From JBOHRN01 sp050732775 (lineage in GTDB: Bacteria; Gemmatimonadota; Gemmatimonadetes; Longimicrobiales; Longimicrobiaceae), in NCBI GenBank assembly GCA_050732775.1, contig JBOHRN010000013.1, forward strand, positions 1 through 19,197: 19,197 nt of DNA, in the 5' to 3' direction. Positions 17,867 through 19,197 of the stretch are shown here, piece by piece. Under the pieces are notes generated by a model. It did not search any database. It was not told the DNA's origin and was given only the letters and a program-made list of their open reading frames with translations. The position numbers and the translations under genes were made by a program. Numbering within the stretch: position 1 is the first letter of the stretch; every line of letters begins with the position of its first letter.

Positions 17867-19096
17867 TTAAAATCTTGAGTGAATATCAAGAAACATATTC
17901 TCAATATCTACATGATCCATATGCTGATTCGCATACATGGATTGCTTCACTCGGTTAATAACTTCTTCTTTAAAATCCGACTTAAGTGTAACAAAATTAT
18001 GGGTTTCTACCAAGGGATATGGATAACCGAGGATGTAGTGTTCTTGTGTTAGACGGCCAAGTTCATAGAAAATATACTTCAATTTTTTTACATCTCGCGT
18101 TTGAATACCTTGCTCAATACCCGGAATTGCGTCAAAAATGTTTATATCAGCGACAACCCAATCATAATTTTGTAGCTTTTCAACATAATCCAACCTCGCT
18201 ACAAAAAATAGTCCAACCCCGCGCCCACCTGTCAATGCTTTACGAGGAAACATTGTCCCGCTGTATGCACTCGATAAAACTGGCCCGGACACCTCGAACC
18301 AACAACACAGTTTCTGTCGCCGGGGATCTTTCTCATTGAATGGATACTTTGGCTTTAGTTTATCCTGTAAATAACTATCGATTTGGCGAAGTGTATAGGA
18401 CAATTCCATTTTTATAGGTGAATTTTTTGTAATGCCTATTAGGTAAATATTTTTTTCGTGCAAAAATTTTCCTAACTTAACCAAAAATTCTTGTTTGATT
18501 TGGACAGACCGCAAATCGCCATCAAGAAGTATAAAATCACCAGCCTCAACCTCCGACCGATTAGCAACTTCATAAACCAGAGACCACTCTAAAACCTCTT
18601 GGCAAAAAGCAAGTAAATTTGAAAGGGTCTGACAGATTTCAGGCTTTTTATGAGAAAAAATTTCGTCGGTTTTTCCGCCTAAAAATCTTATAAAATTATT
18701 TACTGGTTCTAATTCAAGTAATTCGTCGTAAATTGCCTCAAGGTGTTCATCGGCAATCACCAAAATATTTTTTGGTGTGTATGCTTTTCCCAAGATTACG
18801 GGATCAGTTGTGTCGTTCATCCGCAGTTGCTTACCAGACTGAAAGCAAACATATCCGCCGCGATAAAGACCAACTGAAACCCCATTATAGAAAGATTGAC
18901 TATTTATACTCCCATCGATTGCATAAACTTTCCAAGTGCTTTTATCAATTTCTCCGAAAGAAACAATTTCAAAAATTTGCGGCGTTTCTGGATTTGATTC
19001 GTTTCCTACTGTAGGAATACTGTAGGACTTATTAGTCCGCTCGTTGATATGCTTTGCTATTGAATCAATGGCGTCTTGGGGAATTTTATCTTCCAT
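17867..19096 (-). CDS. nurA: NurA-like 5'-3' nuclease, HerA partner
   Basis: Expected partner nuclease of HerA, acting as a ring-docked dimer on DNA ends. The 409-residue product shows the NurA-domain landmarks. VYAIDGSINS (58-66) has the first metal-binding Asp61. FILLDGDLRS (188-197) has Asp192 and Asp194, in the position of the second acidic motif. LIGITKNSP (219-227) is the conserved Lys block. YDWVVADINIFD (311-322) and GYPYPLVETHNFV (357-369) give the C-terminal motif with His366. The length matches NurA (about 340-430 aa). It is the first gene of the cassette operon, with a promoter-like pair at 19103-19131, and the ATG directly follows, so the message may be leaderless. The right 53-bp repeat begins 48 bp upstream of the start. 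Catalytic residues look intact. Confidence 0.87.
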   Translation of the reverse strand: MEDKIPQDAIDSIAKHINERTNKSYSIPTVGNESNPETPQIFEIVSFGEIDKSTWKVYAIDGSINSQSFYNGVSVGLYRGGYVCFQSGKQLRMNDTTDPVILGKAYTPKNILVIADEHLEAIYDELLELEPVNNFIRFLGGKTDEIFSHKKPEICQTLSNLLAFCQEVLEWSLVYEVANRSEVEAGDFILLDGDLRSVQIKQEFLVKLGKFLHEKNIYLIGITKNSPIKMELSYTLRQIDSYLQDKLKPKYPFNEKDPRRQKLCCWFEVSGPVLSSAYSGTMFPRKALTGGRGVGLFFVARLDYVEKLQNYDWVVADINIFDAIPGIEQGIQTRDVKKLKYIFYELGRLTQEHYILGYPYPLVETHNFVTLKSDFKEEVINRVKQSMYANQHMDHVDIENMFLDIHSRF

Positions 19097-19102
19097 AAAT
19101 CA

Positions 19103-19131
19103 ACGATATCAGTTTAGAGCCATTTTTTCAA
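19103..19131 (-). promoter_or_regulatory. Candidate promoter of the nurA-herA-druA operon
   Basis: On the minus strand TTGAAA (-35-like, 5 of 6) at 19126-19131 is followed after 17 bases by TATCGT (-10-like, 4 of 6) at 19103-19108. The ATG begins 6 bases later. The expected transcription start would fall at or near the ATG, and there is no Shine-Dalgarno sequence, which suggests a leaderless message. This is a motif match by eye in AT-rich DNA, so chance is possible. Confidence 0.4.
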
Positions 19132-19144
19132 GATTTTTCTGGTC

Positions 19145-19197
19145 ATTTTTTCCTGTCGGATTCAAGCGAGCAGGCAAAAAGTGGAGGGGGTTGGGGG
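19145..19197 (-). repeat. Right arm of 53-bp perfect inverted repeat
   Basis: Exact reverse complement of 14909-14961. It runs to the last base of the window, so its true outer end is unknown. The left copy continues outwards with two more C and then forms a hairpin, so the right copy may be longer than seen. Confidence 0.95.

Larger units (their letters stand above)
14909..19197 (-). mobile_element. AT-rich nurA-herA-druA-like cassette bounded by 53-bp inverted repeats
   Basis: The 4.3-kb segment differs sharply in base composition from the flanking genes (about 37% versus 70% G+C in lines I counted). It carries three co-directional genes without gaps and is enclosed by perfect inverted repeats that lie 1 bp (left) and 48 bp (right) from the coding sequence. 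No recognised transposase or integrase gene is present unless the druA-like protein has that role. The outer right end and any target-site duplication lie outside the window, so the exact boundaries are unknown. A fold-back assembly error at the window end could also produce such a repeat. Confidence 0.6.

Noticed and set aside
17866..17904. Longer herA start overlapping nurA
   Set aside because: The added 13 residues are the nurA 3' end in another frame; ATG 17865 directly after the nurA stop begins the conserved barrel.
14909..19197. CRISPR or integron array as explanation of the repeats
   Set aside because: There are only two copies, in inverted orientation and 4.2 kb apart, with no regular spacers and no integrase gene.

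Overview
The window looks like a GC-rich chromosomal backbone (about 70% G+C in a line I counted by hand) carrying an AT-rich insert (about 37% G+C in a line counted the same way) near its right end. All genes lie on the minus strand. The backbone encodes a diderm envelope (BamA, OmpH/Skp, LolC/E-LolD) together with an arginine-phosphorylation and proteolysis module (McsA-McsB-ClpC) more familiar from Firmicutes. That mix, and a lineage-style MJ0042 zinc-ribbon protein beside prfB, suggests Gemmatimonadota. The phylum is an inference, not proven by the sequence.

Layout, read in the direction of transcription (from high to low coordinates): (1) 14909-19197, an AT-rich three-gene cassette nurA-like, herA-like, druA-like (DUF4338), bounded on both sides by a perfect 53-bp inverted repeat, with the right arm touching the window end. 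(2) 14646-14908, a non-coding stretch with two hairpin-forming inverted repeats. (3) 12000-14645, era, a Trm112-like zinc protein, a degenerate-receiver/GGDEF protein and an MJ0042 zinc-ribbon protein. (4) 7349-11964, prfB (with the classical programmed +1 frameshift), lysS, lolC/E-type permease and lolD, tightly spaced or overlapping. (5) 7223-7348, a G-rich intergenic gap with a strong G-quadruplex motif. (6) 39-7219, mcsA, mcsB, clpC, bamA and ompH.

The backbone is housekeeping: translation (RF2, LysRS, Era), lipoprotein export (Lol), outer-membrane protein assembly (BamA/OmpH) and protein quality control (McsAB-ClpC). The cassette is the accessory part. A NurA-type nuclease and a HerA-type hexameric ATPase normally form a DNA end-processing machine. 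Here they are translationally coupled to a DruA-family protein, a family known from Druantia anti-phage systems. The composition, base content and flanking repeats make it a good candidate for a compact mobile anti-phage or DNA-processing system. I do not recall this exact three-gene combination as a characterised system.

I saw no tRNA, rRNA or CRISPR array.
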